This document shows, piece by piece, positions 16,603 through 25,314 of a DNA stretch of 41,769 nucleotides. Made by a program: the position numbers and the translations under genes. Every line of letters starts with the position of its first letter. The first letter of the stretch is position 1. Under the pieces are notes generated by a model, which did not search any database, had not been told where the DNA came from, and saw only the letters and a program-made list of their open reading frames with translations. This DNA is from JBOCEF01 sp047610385 (GTDB lineage Bacteria > Pseudomonadota > Alphaproteobacteria > Rhodobacterales > Rhodobacteraceae): the NCBI GenBank assembly GCA_047610385.1, contig JBLGAC010000035.1, forward strand, positions 1 through 41,769, in the 5' to 3' direction.

Positions 16603-18615
16603 ATGGCCATGACCCCGCGCCGCAACCAACCAATTGATCGCCGCATGACGCGGCGCGGCCTGCTTTTGCTGGGCGCGCAGGGCGGGATGATGGCGCTGCT
16701 GGCGTTCCGTATGCGGCAGTTGCAGGTGGACCAGGCGTCGGAATTTCGGCTGATGGCCGAAGAAAACCGCATCAACATCCGCCTGATCCCACCCGCCCGT
16801 GGCCGCATCTTTGACCGGCAGGGCAGGCCCTTGGCCGCCAACCGCTCCAACTACCGGGTGGTTTTGATCCGCGAACAGGCCGGCGACCCTGAGGACGTGA
16901 TTGAGCGCCTGTCCAAGCTGATCCCGATCTCGGACCGGGAACGCGAACGGGCACTGCGCGAGATGCGCCAGAAATCCGCCTTTGTGCCGGTCACCGTGTC
17001 GGAACACCTGAGCTGGGAGGATTTCGCCCGCGTCAACGCCAACGCCCCTGCGCTGCCGGGCGTGGATGTAGAGGCAGCCCTGACGCGGTTCTACCCCGAG
17101 GGTGCCGATTTCGCCCATATCGTCGGCTATGTCGGCCGGGTGAACGAACGGGAGCTGAAAGAAGATGGCGGCCGCACGCCGCTGTTGCAAATCCCTGACT
17201 TTCAGATCGGCAAATCAGGCATCGAACAGCGCCAGGATGAAACCCTGCGCGGGTCCGCAGGCGTGTCGCGCATCGAAGTCAACGCGCTGGGCCGCGTGAT
17301 CCGCGAGCTGGACCGACAAGAGGGCGACCCCGGCGCCGACATGCAGCTGGCCGTCGACATGGACCTGCAACATTATGGCATGGCGCGGCTGAACGGCGAG
17401 GCCGCCGCGGCGGTGATGATGGACGTGCGCACAGGCGACATCGTGACCCTTGCGTCGTCTCCGGGGTTTGACCCGAACCAGTTCGTGTTCGGGATCTCCA
17501 CGACCAACTGGAACGCGCTGCTGAATGACCCGTATCGGCCGCTGGCAAATAAAACCGTGTCGGGGCTTTATCCGCCCGGATCGACCTTCAAGATGGTGGT
17601 CGCGCTGGCAGCGCTCGAAGCTGGGGTGGTGGACCCTGCCGAAAAGATCTTTTGCAACGGGCGCTACAAGCTTGGCGATCGGTATTTCCATTGCTGGCGG
17701 CGCGGCGGGCATGGTCAGGTCGATCTGAACAAGAGCCTCGAGCAATCATGCGACGTGTTTTATTATGAATGCGCCAAACGGGTCGGGGTGGACGCGATCT
17801 CAGACATGGCCAACCGGCTAGGGCTGGGGGTGAAGCACGACCTGCCCCTGCCCGCGGTGCGCGAAGGGCTGACCCCGACCAAGGAATGGAAGCGCCGGGT
17901 CCGCGATCAGGGCTGGCTGATCGGTGACAGCCTGAACGCCGGGATCGGTCAGGGCTTTGTGCTGGCCTCGCCGATGCAATTGGCCGTGATGACTGCGCGC
18001 ATCGCCACCGGGCGGCAGATTGATCCGCGGCTGGTGCGCGGCATGGGCGGGCACCCGCTGGCGGACCCGCAGGCACCGGTGCTCGACATCAACCCAGCGC
18101 ATCTGCGGATGGTGCGTGAGGGGATGTTCTCCGTGGTGAATGCGCGGTCGGGCACCGCGCATAAAAGCCAGATCGACGACGACGCCAACCGCATGGCCGG
18201 CAAGACCGGCACCAGCCAGGTGCGGCGCATCACCAAGGCTGAGCGCGCCACAGGCGTCATCCGCAACGAAGACCTGCCGTGGGAGCGGCGCGACCATGCG
18301 CTGTTCGTCGGCTTCGCGCCCTATGACGCCCCGCGCTATGCGGTGGCGGTGGTGGTCGAACATGGCGGCGGCGGATCGGCAGCAGCCGCCCCGATCGCGC
18401 GCGATCTGATGATGCGCGCCCTGTGGGGCGGTGACCCCCCGATCACCGCCTACCCCCCCGCCGCCCGCGGCGAGATCTTGGAGCGCCGCATCCGCCCACC
18501 CCTGCCGCGCCCCGACGATGTGCCCCCCCGGACGCCCGCAGCCCCTAACCCCGCATCTGGCCCAGCATCTGGCCCCGACGCTCCCACGCCGCCGCCCGGC
18601 CCAGACCGCGCATGA
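16603..18615 (+). CDS. mrdA: Penicillin-binding protein 2 (elongation transpeptidase)
   Basis: PBP2 is the class B transpeptidase that cross-links peptidoglycan during cell elongation with RodA. The 670-residue protein has a Thr/Arg-rich N-terminus, one membrane anchor (GLLLLGAQGGMMALLAF), the pedestal dimerisation region (ENRINIRLIPPARGRIFDRQG) and the transpeptidase domain. Ser327 lies in GSTFK, Ser382 in SCD and Lys534 in KTGTS. A long Pro-rich C-terminal tail (PPLPRPDDVPPRTP onward) is a local extension. The ATG at 16603 follows GGAAAGG and is preferred over the longer frame. Confidence 0.96.
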   Translation: MAMTPRRNQPIDRRMTRRGLLLLGAQGGMMALLAFRMRQLQVDQASEFRLMAEENRINIRLIPPARGRIFDRQGRPLAANRSNYRVVLIREQAGDPEDVIERLSKLIPISDRERERALREMRQKSAFVPVTVSEHLSWEDFARVNANAPALPGVDVEAALTRFYPEGADFAHIVGYVGRVNERELKEDGGRTPLLQIPDFQIGKSGIEQRQDETLRGSAGVSRIEVNALGRVIRELDRQEGDPGADMQLAVDMDLQHYGMARLNGEAAAAVMMDVRTGDIVTLASSPGFDPNQFVFGISTTNWNALLNDPYRPLANKTVSGLYPPGSTFKMVVALAALEAGVVDPAEKIFCNGRYKLGDRYFHCWRRGGHGQVDLNKSLEQSCDVFYYECAKRVGVDAISDMANRLGLGVKHDLPLPAVREGLTPTKEWKRRVRDQGWLIGDSLNAGIGQGFVLASPMQLAVMTARIATGRQIDPRLVRGMGGHPLADPQAPVLDINPAHLRMVREGMFSVVNARSGTAHKSQIDDDANRMAGKTGTSQVRRITKAERATGVIRNEDLPWERRDHALFVGFAPYDAPRYAVAVVVEHGGGGSAAAAPIARDLMMRALWGGDPPITAYPPAARGEILERRIRPPLPRPDDVPPRTPAAPNPASGPASGPDAPTPPPGPDRA

Positions 18616-18640
18616 CCCGCCCAAGCGAGGGACAGCAAGC

Positions 18641-19774
18641 ATGAGCTTTTCAGATCAGGACAAGCCGCTGTCGCTGCTCAGCAAAGCGCTGCGCTTTCAC
18701 TGGGCGGTGGCGATCCTGGTCGCCGCGGTGGCGGGGGTGGGGTTCATGATGCTTTATTCCGTTGCGGGCGGATCGACGGACCCGTGGGCCGGGCGGCAGA
18801 TGGCGCGCTTTGCGGTCGGCATGGCGCTGATGCTGATTGTCGGCATGGTGCATGTGAAAATCTGGCGCGCGCTGACGCCATTGGCCTATCTGATCGGCGT
18901 TGCGCTGCTGGTGGCGGTTGAGGTCGCGGGCGCCACTGGCATGGGCGCCCAGCGCTGGATCGACCTGGGGTTCATCCAGCTGCAACCGTCTGAGGTGATG
19001 AAAATCGCGCTCGTGATGGCGCTGGCGCAATATTACGCTTGGCTGGACACAGACCGGGTGTCGCGGCCCTTGTGGCTGCTGCCGCCGCTGGTGCTGATCG
19101 CGGTCCCCATGGCGCTGGTGCTGAAACAGCCCGATCTGGGCACCGCAATCTTGCTGGCGGGCGGCGGCGCGGTGGTGATGTTTCTGGCAGGCGTCAGCTG
19201 GTGGTATTTCGGCGGCGCAGCCGCGTCAGTCATCGCCCTGGTGTCGGCGGTGATGGCCAGCCGCGGGACCGATTGGCAGCTGATCAAGGATTACCAGTTC
19301 CGCCGGATTGAGACATTTCTGGACCCGTCCACCGACCCGCTGGGATCGGGCTATCACATCACCCAGTCCAAGATCGCCTTCGGGTCGGGCGGTCTGACTG
19401 GCCGTGGCTTCATGCAAGGCACCCAGAGCCGCCTGAATTTCCTGCCCGAAAAGCACACCGATTTCATCTTCACCACGCTGGCTGAGGAATTCGGCTTTGT
19501 CGGCGGGGTGTCGTTGCTGGGGCTTTATGCGCTGATCATCGTGTTCTGCGCGATTTCGATGATGTCCAACCGCGACCGATTCGGTGCCTTGATGACCGGC
19601 GGACTGGCGGCGACGTTCTTCTTTTTCTTCGCGGTCAACATGGCGATGGTCATGGGGCTGGCGCCAGTGGTCGGCGTGCCGCTGCCGCTGGTCAGCTATG
19701 GCGGATCGGCGATGCTGGTTCTGCTGCTGGCCTTCGGGCTGATCCAAAGCGCCCATGTCCACCGCCCGCGCTGA
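18641..19774 (+). CDS. rodA: Rod shape-determining protein RodA (SEDS glycosyltransferase)
   Basis: RodA polymerises lipid II glycan strands and works with PBP2. The 377-residue protein shows about ten membrane helices and SEDS signatures: GAQRWIDLGFIQLQPSE, LLPPLVLIAVPMALVLKQPDLGTAI, GYHITQSKIAFGSGGLTGRGF, LPEKHTDFIFTTLAEEFGF and the final PLPLVSYGGSAM. A GAGGGA site precedes the ATG, 25 bases after the mrdA stop. It is the last gene of the elongasome operon. Confidence 0.96.
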   Translation: MSFSDQDKPLSLLSKALRFHWAVAILVAAVAGVGFMMLYSVAGGSTDPWAGRQMARFAVGMALMLIVGMVHVKIWRALTPLAYLIGVALLVAVEVAGATGMGAQRWIDLGFIQLQPSEVMKIALVMALAQYYAWLDTDRVSRPLWLLPPLVLIAVPMALVLKQPDLGTAILLAGGGAVVMFLAGVSWWYFGGAAASVIALVSAVMASRGTDWQLIKDYQFRRIETFLDPSTDPLGSGYHITQSKIAFGSGGLTGRGFMQGTQSRLNFLPEKHTDFIFTTLAEEFGFVGGVSLLGLYALIIVFCAISMMSNRDRFGALMTGGLAATFFFFFAVNMAMVMGLAPVVGVPLPLVSYGGSAMLVLLLAFGLIQSAHVHRPR

Positions 19775-20041
19775 CGGGGCCAGCGCCAAGCCCCCCACAC
19801 CAACACCATGACCAACGCGCCGGGTGCCTTTGCGCCGATATCGCGCTTGGCCAATGTTCCGCTTGGACCACGCAAAGGGGTGCGGACGCCAACCAGCACT
19901 GGCCGGGGTTGGCGCGCTTGGGCGCTGCCGCAAAGCGGTGCCTTCGAAGGTCTGACCCCGCAAGGCAGGTCTTGACGCGGGGGGGCGCACGGGGCGAAAA
20001 CCGCGCTCCGCGCGCGCCTCCCACGCAAAAGGACCTGTCCC

Positions 20042-20983
20042 ATGCCCCCCGTGATCCTTTTTGGCGGCCGCCCCGCCCAGCGCGACGTCTGGCGCGCCCA
20101 TCTGACCGCCGCCGCCGATGCGCAGGGTCTGGTCATGGACCTGCGCATGGCGCCACAGGACGTGGCGCCCGAAGATGTGGACGCCATCATCTACAACCCC
20201 GATGGACCGGTGCAGGATTTCACCCCTTACACGCGCCTCAAAGGCGCGCTGAACATGTGGGCGGGGGTCGAAAAGATCGTCGATAACGCCACGCTCAGGG
20301 CGCCCCTTACGCGGATGGTGGAACCGGGGCTGACGCTGGGGATGACCGATTGGGTCGTTGCCCATGTCATGCGCCGCCATGCCCAGATCGACCGGCATCT
20401 GTTCATGGCCAAGGGTGCCTGGCCGCAGGACCACCCGCCTTTGGCCCGCGACCGCCGGATCACCGTGCTCGGCCTTGGGGAATTGGGTGAGGCATCGGCC
20501 CGCGCGCTTGCCGGCCTTGGGTTTCAGGTGACAGGCTGGTCGCGGCGACAAAAGGCCATTGCGGGCGTGACCTGCCTGTGCGGCGATGACGGCCTGACCG
20601 AGGCGCTGGCCTGCGCCGAATTTCTGATCCTGCTGCTGCCCCTGACCCCGGCCACCGAAAACCTTCTGAACGCCAAGACCCTGCGCGCGATGCCCAAGGG
20701 CGCTGAGATATTCAACCCCGGCCGCGGCCCGCTGATCGACGACGACGCGCTGCTGGCGGCCCTGATCGACGGCCAGATCGGGCACGCCACGCTCGACGTG
20801 TTTCGCACTGAGCCTCTGCCCGAAAGGCACCCATTCTGGGATGCGCCCGGTGTGACGGTAACGCCGCACATCGCATCCGTCAGCCGCCCCGACACCGCCG
20901 CGGGCGCGTTGGTGGCGCAGATCGTGCGAATGCGCGACGGGCTTTCGTTTCTCCATGTTGTGGATCGGGCGCAGGGATACTAA
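20042..20983 (+). CDS. 2-hydroxyacid dehydrogenase (glyoxylate/hydroxypyruvate reductase A-like)
   Basis: A 313-residue NAD(P)-dependent reductase of the GhrA branch, which reduces glyoxylate and hydroxypyruvate. The nucleotide fold is ITVLGLGELGEASARAL followed by WSRRQK. The catalytic triad is visible as Arg in FNPGRGPLIDDDALL, Glu in FRTEPLPERHPFW and His in VTPHIASVSRPD. The EPLPxxHPFW ending is a GhrA-type hallmark. A 267-base gap after rodA makes it a separate unit. Confidence 0.9.
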   Translation: MPPVILFGGRPAQRDVWRAHLTAAADAQGLVMDLRMAPQDVAPEDVDAIIYNPDGPVQDFTPYTRLKGALNMWAGVEKIVDNATLRAPLTRMVEPGLTLGMTDWVVAHVMRRHAQIDRHLFMAKGAWPQDHPPLARDRRITVLGLGELGEASARALAGLGFQVTGWSRRQKAIAGVTCLCGDDGLTEALACAEFLILLLPLTPATENLLNAKTLRAMPKGAEIFNPGRGPLIDDDALLAALIDGQIGHATLDVFRTEPLPERHPFWDAPGVTVTPHIASVSRPDTAAGALVAQIVRMRDGLSFLHVVDRAQGY

Positions 20984-21017
20984 GTCCGATGCATCGCAGC
21001 GAACGGGACTCATGTGA

Positions 21018-21776
21018 ATGGCGCCGACCACCAACAAGGGCCAGCGGCCCGCGAAGAAACGTCGCACCAGCCTTGGCGCGCGCTGGCGGGCCAATTTCCT
21101 GACGGGATTGGTGATCGTCGCGCCGGTGCTGCTGACGGTCTACCTGCTTTGGGGCGTCATCACCTTCATCGACGCCAAGATCGTGCCGTGGGTACCAGCG
21201 ATCTACAACCCATCCACGTATCTCAATTGGGACGTGCCGGGCTTTGGCGTGCTGGTGTTCCTGATCTTCACCGCCGTGGTCGGCACGCTGACCAAGAACC
21301 TGTTCGGCCGTCAGCTGATCCTGATCGCTGAGGGCTGGGTCGACCGCATGCCCTTGGTCCGGTCGGTCTACAACGCGCTGAAGCAGATCATCGAAACGGT
21401 GCTGAGCCAGTCGCAGACCTCGTTCCAGCAGGCCTGCCTGGTGGAATACCCCCGCAAGGGCATCTGGGCCGTGGCCTTCGTGTCCACCCAAGCCAAGGGC
21501 GAGGTCAGCGAGAAATGCGGCGCCCCGGGTCAGGATCTGATGAGCGTGTTCCTGCCCACCACCCCCAACCCGACCTCAGGCTTCCTGCTGTTCGTGCCGC
21601 GCGAAGACATCGTGCCGCTGGACATGACCGTTGAGGAAGCCGCGAAGCTGGTGATCTCCGCCGGGCTGGTGACGCCGCCGACGGTTGAAGAAAAAGCGCT
21701 TGCGGCCAAACGAGCCGCGGCGCTGCGCGCAACCAACGGCAATGGCGGCCGACGCAGGCCCACCACCCAAGCCTGA
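21018..21776 (+). CDS. DUF502 family membrane protein
   Basis: The 252-residue protein has a basic N-terminus, two membrane helices (FLTGLVIVAPVLLTVYLLW and FGVLVFLIFTAVVGTL) and the DUF502 core: PLVRSVYNALKQIIETV, then YPRKGIWAVAFVS, PTTPNPTSGFLLFVPREDI and LDMTVEEAAKLVISAG. A Lys/Arg-rich tail follows. The function of DUF502 is unknown; it is widespread and often sits near recG in alphaproteobacteria, which is not seen here. An ATG six bases upstream is out of frame. Confidence 0.93.
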   Translation: MAPTTNKGQRPAKKRRTSLGARWRANFLTGLVIVAPVLLTVYLLWGVITFIDAKIVPWVPAIYNPSTYLNWDVPGFGVLVFLIFTAVVGTLTKNLFGRQLILIAEGWVDRMPLVRSVYNALKQIIETVLSQSQTSFQQACLVEYPRKGIWAVAFVSTQAKGEVSEKCGAPGQDLMSVFLPTTPNPTSGFLLFVPREDIVPLDMTVEEAAKLVISAGLVTPPTVEEKALAAKRAAALRATNGNGGRRRPTTQA

Positions 21777-22499
21777 TCGCGGGCGGCCTGCGAGGGGAGA
21801 GAGGCGCGCGCGCCCCTCTCCCCTCGCGCTCCCCTCTCCGCGCTGACTGTGGCGCGCGGTGCGCGTTGACCATTCGGGGGGCTTGATCGGTTGGTTGTCG
21901 GGACTGCTCCGTCCGGTCGAGATATGGGCGAACGCGACGGAGTAGACCCTTATAAGATTGGCCACGGTCTGAAGGCGCTTCGCATCCAGATTTTATGGAT
22001 TGAAGATATCACGCATATTTTTTTTGAATAATCACTTATTAATTTCAACACTGAAGATGACATCCAAGCTAAAGTAAAGATCTAAGTCTCATTTAAATTT
22101 ATGATGATGCCTACTTAATGGTGCATCTCGCAGCCCTCGGGTCACCAATAAATCCCCATCGCCCATCTTGGCCAAATCTTCCTGCATTTTCGTCACCGTA
22201 CAAAATCATTATTCAATTCCGCTGCATGCACCACGACCTGTCCTCGCCGCGATCAACGACCGTCCGGACGCCACCCAGTCTGAGGCGCGCCTACGCCCAG
22301 CGCATTGACCGACACGCCACCTTTTTCCAACCAATCCCGATCTTGCCAATATTAGACCTCCTGATTGCCGGGCCGTTTTTTAGATCAACACAGCGCATTT
22401 TCAACGCCCCAAAGGCGCCCTATCCGCGCGCATTTGGCTTGCAACCCCGGCACTGCCCTACGACCCTTGGCCCCCGACACCCTTGATGCAGGTCCCGCT
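21777..22499. other. 723-base gene-free interval with hairpin and AT-rich block
   Basis: I find no supportable gene. The left end carries a strong G-rich hairpin. Bases about 21945-22130 are strongly AT-rich against the genomic background, with runs such as ATATTTTTTTTGAATAAT. The right part returns to mixed composition before the exporter gene. The 122-codon frame at 22118 shows no start signal or domain and looks random. Confidence 0.45.
21790..21827. terminator. G-rich hairpin after the DUF502 gene
   Basis: A 12-bp perfect stem (GCGAGGGGAGAG with CTCTCCCCTCGC) encloses a 14-base loop that contains a GGCGCGCGCGCC palindrome. There is no T-run; termination or 3'-end protection is inferred. 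Confidence 0.6.
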
Positions 22500-23105
22500 A
22501 TGCTTTCTGCCGCCCTCGCCGGGTTTGCCGCCGGATTCAGCCTAATCCTCGCCATCGGGGCGCAGAACGCCTTCGTGCTGCGTCAGGGGCTGGTGCGCCG
22601 CCATGTGTTCGCGGTGTGCCTGACCTGTGCGCTGTCGGACGCAATCCTGATCGGCGCGGGGGTGGCGGGCATCGGTGCAATCGCAGCGCAATCGCCGGTG
22701 CTGCGCATGGCGATGATCTGGGGCGGGGCGGGGTTTCTGCTGATTTACGGCGCGCTCAAGATCCGCGCAGCGGTGCGCCCCGGCGCGATGCCCGCAGGCA
22801 CGGACGCAGCGCACCAAAGCCTGCGCGCCACAATTTTGATGGCGCTGGCGTTCACTTGGCTAAACCCACATGTCTATCTCGACACGCTGGGACTGGTGGG
22901 GGCCATCGGCGCGGGCTTTGCGCCCGGCCTGCGCCCGGCTTTTGCGGGGGGGGCGATCCTCGCCAGCTTTGTGTTCTTCTTCGGCCTCGGCTATGGCGCG
23001 CGGCTGCTGACGCCGGTCTTCGCAACGCCCGGAGCGTGGCGCGTGCTGGACCTGATCATCGGTGCGGTGATGTGGGCACTGGCGGCCATGCTCCTCGCAA
23101 CCTGA
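22500..23105 (+). CDS. LysE/ArgO family amino acid exporter
   Basis: A 201-residue inner-membrane exporter with about six helices. The diagnostic N-terminus FSLILAIGAQNAFVLRQGL and the later TWLNPHVYLDTLGLVGAIG are typical of ArgO/LysE arginine and lysine exporters. The usual divergent LysR-type regulator (LysG/ArgP) is absent here, so regulation is unclear. The ATG at 22500 gives the conserved N-terminus; the longer frame upstream has no similarity. Confidence 0.93.
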   Translation: MLSAALAGFAAGFSLILAIGAQNAFVLRQGLVRRHVFAVCLTCALSDAILIGAGVAGIGAIAAQSPVLRMAMIWGGAGFLLIYGALKIRAAVRPGAMPAGTDAAHQSLRATILMALAFTWLNPHVYLDTLGLVGAIGAGFAPGLRPAFAGGAILASFVFFFGLGYGARLLTPVFATPGAWRVLDLIIGAVMWALAAMLLAT

Positions 23106-23124
23106 GAAGGCGGGAGGGGGGTCT

Positions 23125-23206
23125 GAGGGGGGAGGGGGCGCCTATGCCCCCTCCCCCCTCGTCGCGGGCGGGCGAGCGGGGGCGTCAGCCCCCTGAGCCC
23201 GCCCGC
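23125..23206. repeat. Double G-rich hairpin between argO-like gene and yejA-like gene
   Basis: The first stem is 15 bp, perfect, with a 6-base loop (23125-23139 with 23146-23160). The second is a 10-bp stem (23164-23173 with 23197-23206) with an inner GGGGGC/GCCCCC stem. The second hairpin overlaps the last codons of the convergent gene. The layout mirrors 3764-3836. Confidence 0.75.
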
Positions 23207-25116
23207 CACCACACATCAGGCAGCCAGCCGGTCCAATCGCCATACAGCGGCAGGCGCGCGGGCCAATGCATGTCGTCCCATGCCGCGATCCGCGACGCAG
23301 GCGCATGCCACAGCGGGATCACCGGCACGGCGGTGGTCAGCACGCGATCAAGCGCGCGGGACGCCGCCTCAAAACCCGCGCGGTCATCGGCAGCCAGCAG
23401 GGCGTCGATCGCCGCCTCGGCTGCCGGGCTGTCCAGGCCCATGTAGTTGCGCGTCCCCGGCGCGGTCACGCCGCCGCGTCCCCAATAAAAGCGCTGCTCA
23501 TTGCCCGGGCTCAGCGACATGGCCCAGCTGCGCACCACCATGTCGTAATCGTAGTCGACCAGCCGCGCCTGATATTGCGCGGCGTCCACGGATCGGATCA
23601 CCGCCGTGATCCCCAGCCGTTTCAGCGCGTCGGCGAAAGTGGCGGCGGCACCTTCCCATGATGATCCGGCCAGCAGAATTTCAAAGCGCAACGGATCGCC
23701 CACGCCATTGCGCAGCACGCCATCCGTCACGCGCCAGCCCGCATCTGCCAGCAGCTTTTGTGCCCGCCGCAGGTTCTGGCGCGACCGGCCTGATCCGTCC
23801 GACACCGGCCAGTCAAAGCCGCGGTCCAGCACGCCTTCGGGCAGCTCCGCCGCGAAGGGCGCCAGGATCTCACGCTCGCGCCCCTCAGCCGCGCCTTTGA
23901 ACCCTAGGGGAGAGCCGCCGAAGAAGCTTTCAATCCGCGCATAGGCACCGCGGTTCATGGTGCCGTTCACCCATTCGAAATCAAACGCCTCAGTCAACGC
24001 CAGCCGCACCCGGCGATCATTGAGCGGCGCACGCCGCATGTTGAACACGAACCCGGTCATGCCGGACGGTCGCCCATGGGGGATTTCCGCCTGCCGCACC
24101 CGACCATCGCGCGCGGCGGGGAAATCATATCCCTCAGCCCAGCGGCCCGGGTCGCCGTCGCGGAACACGTTGATATCGCCGGACTTGAACGCCTCAAACA
24201 GCCCGGCACCGTCCTTGAACCAGTCATAGCGGATTTCGTCAAAGTTCCACTGCCCGGCATTGAACGGCAGGTTCGCGCCCCACCAGTCGGGGTTTTTGGC
24301 GAAGGTGATCGAGCGCCCGACCTCCTGCACCTTGACCAGATAGGGGCCTGACGCCACCGGTGCCTCAAGGGTGCTGTCGGCAAAATCGCGCCCGTCGAAC
24401 CACACCTTGCGCATGATCGGGCGAAGGCCAAGGATCAGCGGCATTTCGCGGTCCGGGGCGTCGAATGTGAAGCGAATGCGCCCGCCGCCCAGATCTTCGA
24501 CCTTGGACACCTTGTCCCACGATGTGCGAAACCCCGGCAGGCCTTTTTCCGCCAAGACCTCCATCGACCAGATCACGTCCTCAGCGGTCACCGGTGCCCC
24601 GTCTGAGAACCGCGCCTCTGGCCGCAGCCGAAATTCCACCCAGTCGCGCGCAGGGCTGGTTTCCACGGTTGATGCCAGCAGGCCGTACAGGGTGAACGGT
24701 TCGTCCCAACTGCGGCCCAGCAGGCTTTCATACATCAAGGACCGCACCGCCCACGGTGCCCGGCCCTTCACAATCCAGGGGTTGAGCGAGTCGTACCCCC
24801 CGACCTCCCCAAGGGTGAGTCGCCCACCTTTGGGCGCATCTGGGTCTGCATACGGCAGATGCGCGAAGCCTTCAGGCAGTGCCGGGGCGCCGTGCATCGC
24901 TATTGCGTGCATCGGTTCGGCCCGCGCAACCGGGGCGTGTGCGCCCCAGATCAGCGCCACAGCGATAGCAAAAGGCACCAGCTTTGGTGCCTTAGCCAAC
25001 ACAAGGCACCATCCATGCCGCCACCGCAGGGGCGAAAAGGCTGGGCCAGCTGTCCCTGACGGGACCAGCGCACCGGTCGGGGATCTGCGTGGGAAAAGAA
25101 TCGCTTGCGAGTCCAT
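23185..25116 (-). CDS. Family 5 extracellular solute-binding protein (YejA-like)
   Basis: A periplasmic binding protein for an oligopeptide-type ABC importer, most like YejA of the YejABEF system. Landmarks are HAIAMHGAPALPEGFAHLPYADPDAPKGG, SLNPWIVKG, YESLLGRSWDEPFTLYGLLA, FSDGAPVTAEDVIWSME and NMRRAPLNDRRVRLAL. No permease or ATPase genes are in view. The signal peptide is LAKAPKLVPFAIAVALIWG to VARA. If the ATG at 25116 is used (AGGA nearby), an unusual 41-residue basic leader precedes that peptide. A GTG or TTG at about 24993-24999 would give a normal signal peptide. The disputed segment contains the threefold inverted repeat described separately. Confidence 0.9.
   Translation of the reverse strand: MDSQAILFPRRSPTGALVPSGTAGPAFSPLRWRHGWCLVLAKAPKLVPFAIAVALIWGAHAPVARAEPMHAIAMHGAPALPEGFAHLPYADPDAPKGGRLTLGEVGGYDSLNPWIVKGRAPWAVRSLMYESLLGRSWDEPFTLYGLLASTVETSPARDWVEFRLRPEARFSDGAPVTAEDVIWSMEVLAEKGLPGFRTSWDKVSKVEDLGGGRIRFTFDAPDREMPLILGLRPIMRKVWFDGRDFADSTLEAPVASGPYLVKVQEVGRSITFAKNPDWWGANLPFNAGQWNFDEIRYDWFKDGAGLFEAFKSGDINVFRDGDPGRWAEGYDFPAARDGRVRQAEIPHGRPSGMTGFVFNMRRAPLNDRRVRLALTEAFDFEWVNGTMNRGAYARIESFFGGSPLGFKGAAEGREREILAPFAAELPEGVLDRGFDWPVSDGSGRSRQNLRRAQKLLADAGWRVTDGVLRNGVGDPLRFEILLAGSSWEGAAATFADALKRLGITAVIRSVDAAQYQARLVDYDYDMVVRSWAMSLSPGNEQRFYWGRGGVTAPGTRNYMGLDSPAAEAAIDALLAADDRAGFEAASRALDRVLTTAVPVIPLWHAPASRIAAWDDMHWPARLPLYGDWTGWLPDVWWRAGSGG
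24972..25011 (-). promoter_or_regulatory. Threefold 9-bp inverted repeat at the yejA 5' end (possible attenuator)
   Basis: AAGGCACCA occurs at 24972-24980 and 25003-25011 and as its complement at 24985-24993. On the minus strand, segments 1 and 2 can pair (9 bp, 9-base loop), or segments 2 and 3 can pair (9 bp, 4-base loop) followed by TTTT. This is the geometry of an antiterminator/terminator switch, but part of it would be coding if the upstream ATG is used. Confidence 0.45.
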
Positions 25117-25134
25117 GGCCGTCCTAAGTATCCT
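25105..25134 (+). promoter_or_regulatory. Candidate promoter facing away from yejA
   Basis: TTGCGA and TATCCT are separated by 18 bases on the plus strand. A transcript starting near 25141 would end at the strong terminator at 25189-25218 without any reading frame of note. Confidence 0.4.
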
Positions 25135-25140
25135 GTTATC

Positions 25141-25218
25141 ACTGCTCGATAGGTTTCTTGCCTGTATGAAACCTGCCTCAACGACTTCAACGCCCTCATT
25201 CGTGAGGGCGTTTTTTTT
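25141..25218 (+). ncRNA. Candidate small RNA
   Basis: About 78 bases lie between a plausible promoter and a textbook terminator. They include an AGGTTTC/GAAACCT hairpin (loop TTGCCTGTAT) and an unpaired CAACGACTT linker. No coding sequence precedes the terminator on this strand. Alternatively the terminator may be an attenuator in the leader of the downstream 3-hydroxybutyrate dehydrogenase gene. Confidence 0.4.
25189..25218 (+). terminator. Strong Rho-independent terminator with no gene upstream
   Basis: A 10-bp perfect stem (AACGCCCTCA with TGAGGGCGTT) closes on TTCG and is followed by eight T residues. Confidence 0.9.
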
Positions 25219-25314
25219 GTGCTACGCGGCGCCCGGCCCCCTCGTCATCGCGTGGGCGGCCCTTTATGTGTTTTTCCTGCAGCGACCCTAACGGTCGCGA
25301 GGAAAGGACGCATC

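Noticed and set aside
19226..21094. 622-codon minus-strand frame
   Set aside because: It is a shadow of rodA, the GhrA-like gene and the gap between them; it has no domain and very high His/Arg/Gln content.
22118..22486. 122-codon plus-strand frame before the exporter gene
   Set aside because: It has no start signal, no recognisable domain, and mixed composition running from an AT-rich block into the gene leader.
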